Source: Tepidamorphaceae bacterium (GTDB lineage: Bacteria; Pseudomonadota; Alphaproteobacteria; Rhizobiales; Tepidamorphaceae). From it: a DNA stretch of 64,000 bases. A model generated the notes under the pieces. It searched no databases. It was not told the DNA's origin and saw only the letters and a program-made list of their open reading frames with translations. The stretch lies in assembly GCA_028279445.1 (NCBI GenBank), contig JANQNT010000022.1, positions 62,001 to 126,000 on the forward strand. Direction: 5' to 3'. Position numbers and translations under genes: made by a program. Shown piece after piece: positions 18,390 to 27,269 of this stretch; position 1 is the first letter of the stretch; every line of letters begins with the position of its first letter.

Positions 18390-18716
18390 ATGATCGTCGA
18401 TCGCGTGCGCATGGCAGTCCTGGCAGTATTCATCGCGGTGGGCCTTTCGGCGCCCGCGCTTGCTGACGTCGCCGGCAGTCCCGAACCGGCCGGTGATGGC
18501 GTACAGAGCCGCACGCTTGCCAACGGCGCGCCGCACCGGCGCAAGGACATCCCCTGCACCTGCCGTTTCGACGGCAGTGACTTCGAAGTCGGCGACCGGG
18601 TCTGCATCCGCGGCCGCATGGCGCAATGCGGCATGTACCTCAACAACACGAGTTGGACCTTCACCGACGCACCCTGCCCGCTGTCGAAGCTCGATCCTTC
18701 GCTGCCCATGCAGTGA
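18390..18716 (+). CDS. Small secreted cysteine-containing protein
   Basis: The product of 108 residues has a clear signal peptide (RMAVLAVFIAVGLSAPALA, cleaved after ALA) and a mature part of about 80 residues with cysteines in CTCRF, VCIRG, QCGMY and PCPLS, likely paired in the periplasm. I do not recognise a named family, although the CxC and WTFTDAPCP segments look conserved-type. ATG 18390 is chosen because GGTGGAG lies just upstream; a GTG at 18381 is also in frame. The inverted-repeat element stands immediately before it. Confidence 0.65.
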   Translation: MIVDRVRMAVLAVFIAVGLSAPALADVAGSPEPAGDGVQSRTLANGAPHRRKDIPCTCRFDGSDFEVGDRVCIRGRMAQCGMYLNNTSWTFTDAPCPLSKLDPSLPMQ

Positions 18717-18808
18717 GCTTGCCGACCGCTTGACCTGGCGCGGCCGGCGGACCAGAGTCCGGCCAAATGGCCGCCGCGCCCGCTCGCAGGCCAGTGGAGT
18801 TTGTCGTC

Positions 18809-19294
18809 ATGCCGTGCTCACAGATACGTTTCGGACTGTTCGCCGCCATGCTCGGCCTCTTGGCGCTGCTCGTGTCGCCCGCGAATGAGGCCGACGCGAC
18901 GGGTCTGAACCGTGGCGACAATTTCACCTTCCACGGCTCGTCCGAGCGGCCGCGCGGCTGGACCGGCCCGCACTGCGACAACCCCAGCGTCCTGTCCAAG
19001 GTGCGCAACCGCTTCGACAGGACCGAGGCGACTTACTGGGACAGTGGCCTGACCATGGACGCGATCGGCCGGCCGCGCGAGATCGCCTTCCGCGACTGGA
19101 CCCCGACCATCATCGCCACGCGCTCCTGCCGCGCCGATGCGGAGCTGTCCAACGGCCGCAATGTCGGCATCGTCTACTGGGTGCGCAGCGAACAGGGTTT
19201 CGCCGGCAAGACCTACGGTGTCGATTATTGCGTGCTCGGCATGGACCGCACCTATTCCTTCGCGCCGTCCTGCCGCTCTCTGCTGCCGCGCTGA
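18809..19294 (+). CDS. Hypothetical secreted protein heading the RNase T2 operon
   Basis: This 161-residue product has a signal peptide (FGLFAAMLGLLALLVSPANEADA) and a mature domain with cysteines in GPHCDN, RSCRAD, DYCVLG and SCRSL, consistent with two disulphides in the periplasm. No family is recognised. GTGGAG about nine bases upstream supports ATG 18809; the longer frame from 18767 lacks a signal-like start. Its stop codon directly touches the GTG start of the RNase T2 gene, so both are translated together, and it may be a partner or modulator of that enzyme. This last point is inference. Confidence 0.65.
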   Translation: MPCSQIRFGLFAAMLGLLALLVSPANEADATGLNRGDNFTFHGSSERPRGWTGPHCDNPSVLSKVRNRFDRTEATYWDSGLTMDAIGRPREIAFRDWTPTIIATRSCRADAELSNGRNVGIVYWVRSEQGFAGKTYGVDYCVLGMDRTYSFAPSCRSLLPR

Positions 19295-19987
19295 GTGCAC
19301 CGTCACTTTCGCCATATCTTCGCCAATCGCGCCGTCCCGCTGCTTGTCGTCGCGGCTGCTGTCGCAATCGCAGCGATGGGCGTTCTTGCCGCTCAGCGCG
19401 GACCACAGGAACACGCCGGCGCGGCCGGTTTCGACTTCTGGGTGCTGGCGCTGTCCTGGTCGCCCAGCTATTGCCTGCTTGAGGGTCAGGACGACGCCGT
19501 CCAGTGCGGTCGCAATCGGCGCAACGGGTTCGTGGTGCACGGCCTGTGGCCGCAATTCGAGCGCGGCTACCCGGCCCATTGCGACATCGGCCCGCAGCGC
19601 ATTGCCAGCCGCTTCGCCGACGAGATGGCCGACCTGATGCCGACGCGGCGCCTGGTGTTTCACCAGTGGCGCAAGCACGGGCGCTGCTCCGGCCTGACGC
19701 CGGACGGCTATTTCGCCAAGACCCGCGCCGCCAGCCGCAGCGTGCGCATTCCCAATCGCTTCGACGATCCCGCCAGGGGGGTGGATATGTCGCCCGCCGC
19801 GATCGAGGCGGCATTCATCGCGGCCAATGCCGGCCTGGGCAGGGATGCCATGGCCGCCGTGTGCCATCGCGGCCGGTTCCTGGAAGTGCGCATCTGCCTC
19901 GACAAGGACCTGCGTTTCCGTGCCTGCCGCGAGGTCGATACGGACGATTGTCCGCTGGCGCACATCAACGTGCCGGTCGCGCCATGA
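19295..19987 (+). CDS. Ribonuclease T2 family protein
   Basis: The 230-residue protein has an N-terminal signal anchor (about residues 13-32) and the two T2 active-site motifs: FVVHGLWPQ (His82) and FHQWRKHGRCSG (His123, Lys127, His128), plus WSPSYC and several cysteines typical of the fold. T2 enzymes cut RNA without base specificity in the periplasm or outside the cell. In motif 2 the usual HEW reads HQW, so the conserved Glu is replaced by Gln124, which may lower activity. It starts with GTG right after the upstream stop and overlaps the DUF1176 gene by 4 bases. Confidence 0.9.
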   Translation: MHRHFRHIFANRAVPLLVVAAAVAIAAMGVLAAQRGPQEHAGAAGFDFWVLALSWSPSYCLLEGQDDAVQCGRNRRNGFVVHGLWPQFERGYPAHCDIGPQRIASRFADEMADLMPTRRLVFHQWRKHGRCSGLTPDGYFAKTRAASRSVRIPNRFDDPARGVDMSPAAIEAAFIAANAGLGRDAMAAVCHRGRFLEVRICLDKDLRFRACREVDTDDCPLAHINVPVAP

Positions 19988-21021
19988 GTGCGATGCGCGC
20001 CTGGATGGCGGCTGCCTGGCTGCTTGTCGCCAGCGGTGTACCAGCACTGGCGTTGGAGGAGCGTACATTTGGTCAATGGACGTTGCGCTGCAGCCAACAG
20101 GAATGCGTCTTATCGGCGGGTTCAGACAATGGCGATGGCGTGTTCGTCAGACGGGCAACCCAGCAAGATGCACCGGTCGCCTTCGGCCTGCGGCTGCGAG
20201 CGCTCTCGCCGGACCTGTCGCTGCCGCTGGTGCTGCGTGTCGACGGCGGCCCAAAGCTCAGCTTTCATCCCGGCGAACAGTTCGGCCTCTACGGGTCTGA
20301 AGACGACATCTACCTCACCAAGCCGGGACTCGCCGGACGCATTCTTGCCGCCATGCGTGGCGGCGCGCACCTGCGCGTTTTCGCCGCCAGCACGGGCGCG
20401 GAATCCGAGGCGACCTTTCCGCTCGACGGCTTCGCCGACGCGCTGAACGCTCTCGCCTCGGCTGGCGGCACCAGCACGCAAGAACTGCGCATCGACGCGC
20501 CCGATCTCGCTCCCGCCGATAGGGCACTCAGCCCGCCGGTCGCCGGCGGCATAGGCGCGCGCGGCCTTCCGGCGATGCTCATCGCGCGCCACGAGGCACA
20601 GAGCGATTGCGAGGACCTGACCAGCGGACAGGTTGCGCAGGCCGAACCGATCGTCGGTCGGCTGTCGGCGACCGCCAGCCTCTACGCCCTGCCCTGCGCC
20701 GTTTCGGATGGCGATACGACCTACCGCCTCTATGTGCTGGAAACCGGCGAAATCGGCGGCATCCAGACACTGTATTTCGCCCGTCATGACGCGGCGTTCG
20801 GATGGACGGGCACCGACACACTGAAGAACGTGCGCTTCGATGCGCAGACCGCCACGCTCACCTCATTGAGCACCGGACGCACGCAGACTGACTGCGGGCA
20901 TTTCGCGCGCTGGCAGTGGCGGGGCTTCGCCTTCGCGCTGATCGAGGCACGCCGGCGCATCACTTGTCGCGACAGCCAGGACCCGAAAGACTGGCGCCGC
21001 GTCGACACATCCAACCCATGA
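19984..21021 (+). CDS. DUF1176 domain-containing secreted protein
   Basis: The 345-residue protein has a signal peptide ending at PALAL, then EERTFGQWTLRCSQQECVLS, which resembles the invasion-associated-locus-B-like start of many alphaproteobacterial envelope proteins. The later part, with ARHEAQSDCEDL, SLYALPCAVSDGDTTYRLYV and RWQWRGFAF, fits the DUF1176 family. It is periplasmic; no activity is known. ATG 19984 overlaps the RNase T2 stop (ATGA), so it belongs to the same operon, and the GST gene follows within 7 bases. Confidence 0.75.
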   Translation: MSAMRAWMAAAWLLVASGVPALALEERTFGQWTLRCSQQECVLSAGSDNGDGVFVRRATQQDAPVAFGLRLRALSPDLSLPLVLRVDGGPKLSFHPGEQFGLYGSEDDIYLTKPGLAGRILAAMRGGAHLRVFAASTGAESEATFPLDGFADALNALASAGGTSTQELRIDAPDLAPADRALSPPVAGGIGARGLPAMLIARHEAQSDCEDLTSGQVAQAEPIVGRLSATASLYALPCAVSDGDTTYRLYVLETGEIGGIQTLYFARHDAAFGWTGTDTLKNVRFDAQTATLTSLSTGRTQTDCGHFARWQWRGFAFALIEARRRITCRDSQDPKDWRRVDTSNP

Positions 21022-21028
21022 GCCCGTG

Positions 21029-21637
21029 ATGACCATGATTCTGCGGTTCGCGCCGCCCTCACCCTTCGCCCGCAAGGTCCGCATCGCCGCAAGCGTGCTC
21101 GACCTGTCGGATCAGATCACGCTGGAAACCACCGATCTCAACGATCCCGCCGAAACGCTGAGGGTCCAGAACCCGCTCGGCAAGATCCCGGCGCTGGTTC
21201 TCGACGACGGGACCGCCCTCTACGATTCCAGCGTCATCGTGCAGTATCTCGACACGCTGGCCGGCGGAGTACGGATCATCCCCCCAAGCGGCATGGCGCG
21301 GTTTCAGGTGTTGCGGCAGGAGGCGCTCGCCGACGGGCTGATGGATGCCGGCGTGCTGCAGGTCTACGAGGGCCGTTATCGTCCCGCAGAACTGCACCAC
21401 CAGCCCTGGCTGGACCGCCAGGCCGGCAAGGTCGCCCGCGCACTGGCGGCCATCGCAGCCGATCCCCCACCGCTCGACGAACCGCCCCATATCGGCGCCA
21501 TCGCCACCGCCTGCGCGCTGGGCTATCTGGACTTTCGCTTTTCCGGAGACTGGCGGGCCGGCAATCCCGGCCTCGTCGCCTGGCTGGAGCGCTTCGAGGC
21601 TGCGGTCCCCGCCTATGCGCAGACCGCGCCGGAGTAG
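21029..21637 (+). CDS. Glutathione S-transferase family protein
   Basis: The product of 202 residues has a thioredoxin-fold N-terminal GST domain (LRFAPPSPFARKVRIAA; NPLGKIPALVLDDG; the glutathione-binding DSSVIVQYLD) and an all-alpha C-terminal domain containing the capping-box-like stretch GYLDFRF. Such enzymes conjugate or reduce with glutathione in the cytosol. GTG 21026, ATG 21029 and ATG 21035 are close alternatives. It is the last gene of the run that starts at 18809 and stands out as the only cytosolic product there. Confidence 0.88.
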   Translation: MTMILRFAPPSPFARKVRIAASVLDLSDQITLETTDLNDPAETLRVQNPLGKIPALVLDDGTALYDSSVIVQYLDTLAGGVRIIPPSGMARFQVLRQEALADGLMDAGVLQVYEGRYRPAELHHQPWLDRQAGKVARALAAIAADPPPLDEPPHIGAIATACALGYLDFRFSGDWRAGNPGLVAWLERFEAAVPAYAQTAPE

Positions 21638-21655
21638 AATCGCGCCGCGGCGGCG

Positions 21656-22111
21656 TCAGGCGGCATCCAGCGGGGGAATGCGCAGCACCTGGCCCGGATA
21701 GATCTTGTCGGGATGGGTCAGCATCGGCCGGTTGGCCTCGAAGATGATGTTGTACTGGCCGCCGTTGCCCTTGCCGTAGTGGGTCTCGGAGATCTTCCAC
21801 AGCGTGTCGCCCTTGACCACCGTGTAGAAGGTGGCGTCGGGCTCGGCATCGGCGACCGCGATGTCCTCTTCCACGCTGGAAACGCCCATCACGTTGCCCA
21901 TGGCGAGGATGATCTTCTCGCGCATAGAGTTGCTCGAAGCACTGCCCGCAACGCGCACCTTGTCGCCGTCCACCTCGACCTTGAGATCGTCCGCCTCCAG
22001 GCCGTGCTTGGCGACTTCCTGCTTCAGCGCCTCGGCCTTCGGCGCGTCATCGTCGTCGTCCCCGAAACCCAGCTTCTCGCCGACGTCCTTGAGAAAATCG
22101 AAGATACCCAT
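21656..22111 (-). CDS. kbp: Kbp/YgaU-type BON-LysM protein
   Basis: The 151-residue protein begins MGIFDFLKDVGEKLGFGDDD, as the potassium-binding protein Kbp (YgaU) of E. coli does. A BON domain (about residues 28-90: LKVEVDGDKVRVAGSA) is followed by a LysM domain (FYTVVKGDTLWKISETHYG to YPGQVLRIP). E. coli Kbp binds K+ in the cytosol and is induced by osmotic stress. ATG 22111 is preferred over 22132 by this similarity. It is monocistronic. Confidence 0.88.
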   Translation of the reverse strand: MGIFDFLKDVGEKLGFGDDDDDAPKAEALKQEVAKHGLEADDLKVEVDGDKVRVAGSASSNSMREKIILAMGNVMGVSSVEEDIAVADAEPDATFYTVVKGDTLWKISETHYGKGNGGQYNIIFEANRPMLTHPDKIYPGQVLRIPPLDAA

Positions 22112-22240
22112 GCGTGCCTCCCTCGCTCGCAACCAGATGCGAGCGAAGCCTAGCCGACCAATCCGTCATGACAAGAAGCAAATCCGTCTCTGCGGATATG
22201 GCGGCCAGATCGCCTGGCGCCCGCACGACGCGCCAAAAGA

Positions 22241-22276
22241 AACGGGGCGGCGGGCCGATCGGCGCGCCGCCCCGTT
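22241..22276 (-). terminator. Terminator of the outer membrane protein gene
   Basis: AACGGGGCGGCG (22241-22252) pairs with CGCCGCCCCGTT (22265-22276). Read on the minus strand the 12-bp stem is followed by TTTCTTTTGG, right behind the stop codon of the outer membrane gene at 22294. Confidence 0.8.
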
Positions 22277-22293
22277 GCATCGTCAACCCGCCG

Positions 22294-22926
22294 TCAGAAG
22301 GTCGGGGTGTTGAAGATGTAGTTCATGGCGATGCGGAAGATATGGTCTTCCTTCTCCGCCGGAACACCGCCGGCCACCGCGTAGAACTCGTCATCGAAGT
22401 CGATGTAGAGATACTCCGCGCGCATGGTCCAATTCTGATTGAAGCCATACTCAATGCCGGCACCAGCGGTCCAGCCGGTATGCGTGTTGTCGTCGGCGAT
22501 GCCGCCTGCGGCGGCTTCGACGCCGGTGAACGCGACACCAGCCGAAGCGAACAGCAGCCACTGATCCCAGGTGTAACCGACCCGGCCCCGGATGGTCGCG
22601 ATCCACTCCTCGTCGGCGGTGACAGCACCCGTCGCGCCATCCATACCGGCCGCCGAGATGTCGCCCTCGATACCCCAGACCCACTGATCGGTCTGCCAGT
22701 TGTAGCCGATCTGGCCACCGCCAAGAATTCCGTCCACGTCGACGTTGATCGCGCCACCGGCGATATCGACGTCGCCCCAGCCGTAACCGATATGCAGACC
22801 GGCATAGAAACCGGTCCAGTCGAAGCTGGAGGACGTGAAAGTCGGGACAGGTCCGGGCGGATCCGCGGCGAGCGCGGGGAATGCACCCGCGGCGCCGATC
22901 AGACCAGCAATTATCATCGTTCGCAT
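22294..22926 (-). CDS. Small outer membrane beta-barrel protein, Omp25/Omp31-like
   Basis: The 210-residue product has a signal peptide (MRTMIIAGLIGAAGAFPALA) and then an eight-stranded porin-like barrel: FDWTGFYAGLHIGYGWGDVD, GGGQIGYNWQ, VWGIEGDISAAG, GRVGYTWDQWLLFASAGVAF and a last strand ending in NTPTF with terminal Phe. These are the hallmarks of the Rhizobiales Omp25/31 family, which anchors the outer membrane and has no clear transport role. AAGGAG before ATG 22926 fixes the start. The order outer membrane protein, SDR, uvrC, pgsA is common in this order of bacteria. Confidence 0.9.
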   Translation of the reverse strand: MRTMIIAGLIGAAGAFPALAADPPGPVPTFTSSSFDWTGFYAGLHIGYGWGDVDIAGGAINVDVDGILGGGQIGYNWQTDQWVWGIEGDISAAGMDGATGAVTADEEWIATIRGRVGYTWDQWLLFASAGVAFTGVEAAAGGIADDNTHTGWTAGAGIEYGFNQNWTMRAEYLYIDFDDEFYAVAGGVPAEKEDHIFRIAMNYIFNTPTF

Positions 22927-23289
22927 CGCGAACACTCCTTCGAGAATTTCAAACCAACAGGCTATCCGACACACCGGCAGCACCGAGCGCTTGTCGAGGG
23001 GGGAGCCTTCTGCGTGTCGGCCAAGACCTAAGCCGGCAAATGTGACGCGTTCCGTTCGTGATCGCGGCGACAATGTGGCGCTTTGATGATGTTGATTTCA
23101 CGCAACAGCGTATGAAACCGGCGTGAATGCGCCTTCCATTCGGCGCGCGAATGGATATATGTCCGGGACCTGCCGCCGCGGCGCCGGATACGCTTCGGCA
23201 AAGCCGAACCGGCACCTCCGCCACCGGAAACCGACAATAGCGGTGGACGCGGCGCTGGAGCGCCAATCCCCAGGCCCGATTGAGGCGCG
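22927..23289. other. Divergent intergenic region, 363 bases, no gene seen
   Basis: This gap lies between the outer membrane gene and the antiporter gene, which are divergent. It must hold both promoters. Frames crossing it have no family resemblance or ribosome sites. I saw no clear operator or repeat from the families found elsewhere in the window. Confidence 0.5.
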
Positions 23290-24252
23290 ATGCTTGACTA
23301 CATCACCTTTGCCGCCGGCCTGGCGCTTTTGCTGATTGCAGGCGATCTGCTCGTACGCGGCGCGGTCGGCATCGCCGACCGTCTGTCGATCCCACCGCTG
23401 GTGATCGGCCTCACCGTAGTGGCCTTCGGCACATCGGCGCCGGAGCTGGTGGTGTGCGTGCAGGCAGCACTCGATGGCGCTCCGGACATCGCCATCGGCA
23501 ACGTCGTCGGCTCCAACATCGCCAACGTCCTGCTGGTCATGGGGGTTCCCGCACTGATCGCCCCGACCGTGACCCAGGACCGCGATGCGGTGCGCAACAC
23601 CATCTACATGATCGGCGCCACGATGCTGTTCATCGGCATCTGCTTCAGCGGCGAGGTGACCCGGCTGTTCGGCGCGATCCTGTTCACACTGCTGCTGATC
23701 TTCCTGTGGGAATCGGTGCGCGGCTCGCGCAACGGCACCAGCGAGCTCGAGCAGGAGATCGCCGACCTGGAAGGCCCGGCCAAGAAGCTCGGCATCGCGG
23801 TGGCATTCACCATTGGCGGCGTCATCGGCCTGCCGATCGCCGCCAGCCTGATGGTCGACTCCGCTCGCAGCATCGCCATGTCCTGGGGCGTCTCGGAGGC
23901 AGCCATCGGGCTGACCATCGTCGCGCTGGGCACGTCGCTTCCGGAGCTGGCCGCGACGGTCATGGCCGCGATCCGGCGCGAGGGGGCCATCGCCATCGGC
24001 AACGTCATCGGCTCCAACATCTTCAACCTGTTCGGCATCATGGGCCTGACCGCTCTGGTGTCGCCGATCCCGATCCCCGAGCAGGTCATGCATCTCGACA
24101 TCTGGGTGATGCTGGCGACGGCCCTGCTGGTACTGGTCTTCGTCGGCGTGCGTCTGCGCATCGGCAAGCGGATCGGCGCAACCCTTGTCATCGCCTATCT
24201 GCTGTATGGCTGGACGGTGTTCGAGAAGGGCTCGGTGGCGCTGGCCGGATAG
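23290..24252 (+). CDS. Calcium/sodium antiporter, CaCA family (YrbG-like)
   Basis: The 320-residue protein has ten or more membrane helices in two inverted halves, each with the alpha-repeat signature: VVAFGTSAPELVV with GNVVGSNIANVL in the first and IVALGTSLPELAATVMA with GNVIGSNIFNLFG in the second. The Glu residues in GTSAPEL and GTSLPEL form the ion site. Members exchange Ca2+ (or K+) for Na+ or H+ at the inner membrane. Length is normal. The next gene starts only 12 bases downstream. Confidence 0.93.
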   Translation: MLDYITFAAGLALLLIAGDLLVRGAVGIADRLSIPPLVIGLTVVAFGTSAPELVVCVQAALDGAPDIAIGNVVGSNIANVLLVMGVPALIAPTVTQDRDAVRNTIYMIGATMLFIGICFSGEVTRLFGAILFTLLLIFLWESVRGSRNGTSELEQEIADLEGPAKKLGIAVAFTIGGVIGLPIAASLMVDSARSIAMSWGVSEAAIGLTIVALGTSLPELAATVMAAIRREGAIAIGNVIGSNIFNLFGIMGLTALVSPIPIPEQVMHLDIWVMLATALLVLVFVGVRLRIGKRIGATLVIAYLLYGWTVFEKGSVALAG

Positions 24253-24263
24253 GTCATCAACTC

Positions 24264-25049
24264 ATGGAACGGGCGGACATGGCGACACACTCCACCCCAG
24301 GCACCGCGCTTGTCACCGGTGCGGCCAGGCGCATCGGCGCGGCCATCGCCGAGGAGCTCGCGGCGGCCGGATACACGCTCGCCCTGCATGCGCGAAGCGC
24401 CGACGATCCCGACCTGTCCGCATTGGCGGACAAGCTCGGCAAACAAGGCGCCCGCATCATCCCGCTGGCCGGCGATCTGACCGACCGCGATGATGTCGCG
24501 GCATTGCTTCCCGCCGCCGCTGCCGCTGGTCCCGTTACGCTGGTGGTCAACAACGCCTCGCTGTTTGAACCCGATACCGCGCAGGATTTCACACCCGAAC
24601 TGCTGGACGCCCATATGCGGGTCAACATGGAAACACCCGTGACGCTGGCCCGCGACATGGCGGGCGCCCTGCCGGAGGATCGCCAGGCTTGCGTCATCAA
24701 CCTGATCGACCAGCGGGTGTGGCGGCTCAATCCGAAGTTCTTCACCTATACGCTGGCCAAGTCCGCGTTGTGGACCGCCACGCGCACCATGGCACAGGCG
24801 CTGGCGCCGCGGGTGCGCGTCAACGCGATCGGCCCGGGCCCGACGCTGCGCAATGCGCGCCAGTCGGAGAGCGACTTCGCCGCGCAGGTTGAGGCCGTGC
24901 CGCTTCAGCGCGGCCCGAGCCCGCAGGAAATCGCCCGCGCGGTGCGCTTCATCGCCGAGACGCCATCGATGACGGGCCAGATGCTGGCACTCGACGGCGG
25001 CCAGCATCTCGCCTGGCAGACGCCCGACATCGCCGGCATCCGCGAATAG
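24264..25049 (+). CDS. Short-chain dehydrogenase/reductase, pteridine-reductase-like
   Basis: The 261-residue product has the NAD(P) motif [16 protein letters not shown]; the TGxxxRxG form is that of pteridine reductases (FolM/PTR1) rather than of classical SDRs. NNASLF and the catalytic YTLAKSALW (Tyr-x3-Lys) are present, and DGGQHL ends the domain. It may reduce dihydropterins, but the substrate is unproven. ATG 24264 and 24279 are both possible. It stands before uvrC, as in many Rhizobiales genomes. Confidence 0.88.
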   Translation: MERADMATHSTPGTALVTGAARRIGAAIAEELAAAGYTLALHARSADDPDLSALADKLGKQGARIIPLAGDLTDRDDVAALLPAAAAAGPVTLVVNNASLFEPDTAQDFTPELLDAHMRVNMETPVTLARDMAGALPEDRQACVINLIDQRVWRLNPKFFTYTLAKSALWTATRTMAQALAPRVRVNAIGPGPTLRNARQSESDFAAQVEAVPLQRGPSPQEIARAVRFIAETPSMTGQMLALDGGQHLAWQTPDIAGIRE

Positions 25050-25101
25050 TCCATACAGTGCGTTGCTTGGCCCCGCCTGCCGGCGGCATTATCTGTGCGC
25101 G

Positions 25102-26988
25102 ATGGCCGACTCGCTGACAGATTCCCCGGATGCAGCCGGACCCGCGGTGATCGCCGCGGCGCAGAAGCGCGCGCCCGCCGGTCCCGGCGTCTACCGCATG
25201 TTCGATGCCGACGGAGAGATCCTGTACGTCGGCAAGGCGCGCAGCATCGCGAAACGCATCCAGAGCTACACGCGCCTTGGCGGGCACACCAACCGCATCG
25301 CGCGGATGATCGCCGAGACCGCGTCGATGGAATTCGTCTCCACGGCTACGGAAACCGAGGCGCTGCTGCTTGAAGCCAACATGATCAAGCGGCTCAGGCC
25401 GCGCTTCAACGTGCTGCTGCGCGACGACAAGTCGTTCCCCTACATCCTGATCACCGAGGACGACGAAGTTCCCCAGATGATCAAGCATCGCGGCGCAAGG
25501 ACTCGGAAAGGCAGTTATTTTGGCCCCTTCGCCTCCGCCGGCGCGGTCAACCGCACGGTGAATGCACTGCAGAAAGCGTTCCTGCTCGGAACCTGTTCAC
25601 CGACCGTGCTGCCCAAGGGGGGACGGCCCTGCCTGAACTATCAGATCAAGCGCTGTGCGGGCACATGCACCGGCGAAATCGATCTGGTGGCCTATCGCAG
25701 GCTGGTCGCCGATGCGAAGGCGGTGCTGTCCGGCCGCTCCAGGGCCGTGCGCACCAGGATCGCGGAAGAGATGCAGGCGGCCGCCGAAGCCCTCGACTTC
25801 GAAAAGGCCGCATTGCTGCGCGACCGCATCGGCGCGCTGTCGGCCATTCAGAGCCATCAGGGCATCAACCCGCGCAACGTCGATGAGGCGGACGTCTTCG
25901 CCCTGCACGCCGAGGGCGGACGCACCTGCATCCAGGTGTTCTTCTTCCGCGCCGGGCACAACTGGGGCAACCATGCCTATTTCCCCAAGGCCGACAGCGT
26001 GATCGAGCCCGAAGAGGTGTTGCAGAGCTTCATTGCCCAGTTCTACGACAACAAGCCGATCCCCAGGCTGATCCTGACCTCGCACGCGCTGCCGGAAGAA
26101 GCGCTGATCGCCGAGGCCTTCACCCAGCATGCCGGCCGCAGCATCGCCGTGAAGCGGCCCCAGCGCGGCGAGAAACGCGACCTGGTGAAGCATGCCGCCG
26201 CCAACGCCCGCGAGGCGCTGAGCCGCCGCCTGGCGGAAAGCGCCAGCCAGGCAAAGCTGCTGCAGGGCGTCGCCGAGGCTTTCGGGCTCGAGGAGCCACC
26301 GCGGCGCATCGAGGTCTACGACAACAGTCACATTTCCGGCTCCAACGCTGTCGGCGTCATGGTGGTCTCAGGGCCCAACGGCTTCGACAAGGGGCAGTAC
26401 CGCAAGTTCAACATCAAGAATGCCGACATCGCCGCCGGCGACGACTACGCCATGATGCGCGAGGTGATGACCCGACGCTTCACCAGACTGCTGAAGGAAG
26501 AGGCCGATGGCGGCGCGGGCAACGACGATGCGGACGCGATCGCCTCACGGCCCGACCTGCTGCTGATCGACGGCGGCAAGGGGCAGCTCAACGCGGTCAC
26601 CGGGGTACTGGCGGAATTGGGCGTCGACGACATCGCCATCGTCGGCGTCGCCAAGGGCTTCGACCGGGACGCGGGGCGCGAGCGCTTCTTCATTGCCGGG
26701 CGCGAGCCGTTCCGGCTGGAGCCACGCGACCCTGTGCTCTACTACCTGCAGCGTCTGCGCGACGAGGCGCACCGCTTCGCCATCGGCAGCCACCGCGCCC
26801 GGCGCAAGACGGCGATCACCAAGAACCCGCTCGACGAGATTCCCGGCATCGGCCCGACGCGCAAGCGCGCCCTGCTGATGCATTTCGGTTCGGCCAAGGC
26901 GGTCGGCCGGGCCGGCCTCGCCGACCTGGAGGCGACACCGGGCATCAGCCGCCAGATGGCGCAACATATCTACGATTTCTTTCACTAG
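25102..26988 (+). CDS. uvrC: UvrABC system protein C
   Basis: The 628-residue endonuclease subunit of nucleotide excision repair has an N-terminal GIY-YIG domain ([18 protein letters not shown] near residue 28) for the 3' cut, a Cys motif in the middle, a UVR domain near residue 221 ([15 protein letters not shown]) that binds UvrB, the RNase-H-like domain with [10 protein letters not shown] and LLIDGGKGQ for the 5' cut, and helix-hairpin-helix motifs at the end ([13 protein letters not shown]). ATG 25102 is chosen; 25063 would add 13 residues. Its TAG stop lies in a CTAG that borders a dispersed repeat. Confidence 0.96.
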   Translation: MADSLTDSPDAAGPAVIAAAQKRAPAGPGVYRMFDADGEILYVGKARSIAKRIQSYTRLGGHTNRIARMIAETASMEFVSTATETEALLLEANMIKRLRPRFNVLLRDDKSFPYILITEDDEVPQMIKHRGARTRKGSYFGPFASAGAVNRTVNALQKAFLLGTCSPTVLPKGGRPCLNYQIKRCAGTCTGEIDLVAYRRLVADAKAVLSGRSRAVRTRIAEEMQAAAEALDFEKAALLRDRIGALSAIQSHQGINPRNVDEADVFALHAEGGRTCIQVFFFRAGHNWGNHAYFPKADSVIEPEEVLQSFIAQFYDNKPIPRLILTSHALPEEALIAEAFTQHAGRSIAVKRPQRGEKRDLVKHAAANAREALSRRLAESASQAKLLQGVAEAFGLEEPPRRIEVYDNSHISGSNAVGVMVVSGPNGFDKGQYRKFNIKNADIAAGDDYAMMREVMTRRFTRLLKEEADGGAGNDDADAIASRPDLLLIDGGKGQLNAVTGVLAELGVDDIAIVGVAKGFDRDAGRERFFIAGREPFRLEPRDPVLYYLQRLRDEAHRFAIGSHRARRKTAITKNPLDEIPGIGPTRKRALLMHFGSAKAVGRAGLADLEATPGISRQMAQHIYDFFH

Positions 26989-26995
26989 GTCTTTT

Positions 26996-27080
26996 TGCCG
27001 GCCGTTCGGCTTTCTTGCCGGCCGTTCGGCTTGTCCGAAAACCGGTTCCCACTTTTCGGGGCTCACGGCATCATCCTGCA
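26996..27080. repeat. Dispersed repeat with AAAAGTGGGAACCGG core, copy 2 (inverted)
   Basis: This stretch is the reverse complement of 16137-16210: TTGCCGGCCGTTCGGCTT, the core CCGGTTCCCACTTTTC and CTCACGGCATCATCCTGCAC. The GCCGGCCGTTCGGCTTTCTT part is present twice in tandem. It begins 8 bases after the uvrC stop. A separate tail copy, CTTGCCGTGAGCGGAATAAA, follows at about 27164-27183. Confidence 0.8.
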
Positions 27081-27269
27081 CTGACGGTGCGACTTGCACC
27101 CAAGCGCACAACCGTGCGCCCGGCCGGTCAGGCCGCCCCCGCGGAGGCGTTTCGCGCAGCGAAACTTGCCGTGAGCGGAATAAAGCGGCGCGAGCGGAAT
27201 AAAATCGCGGTTCGGTCGAAATTGCATTGTACGTTGACGCAAAGGGTATTGGCGCGCAGTTTGGCCTCC

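Noticed and set aside
18095-18466. Small frames with a recurring peptide FGAYHAPNPDC
   Set aside because: They are translations of the two arms of the inverted-repeat element at 18211-18377. The peptide recurs only because the arms are repeats; there is no ribosome site or family.
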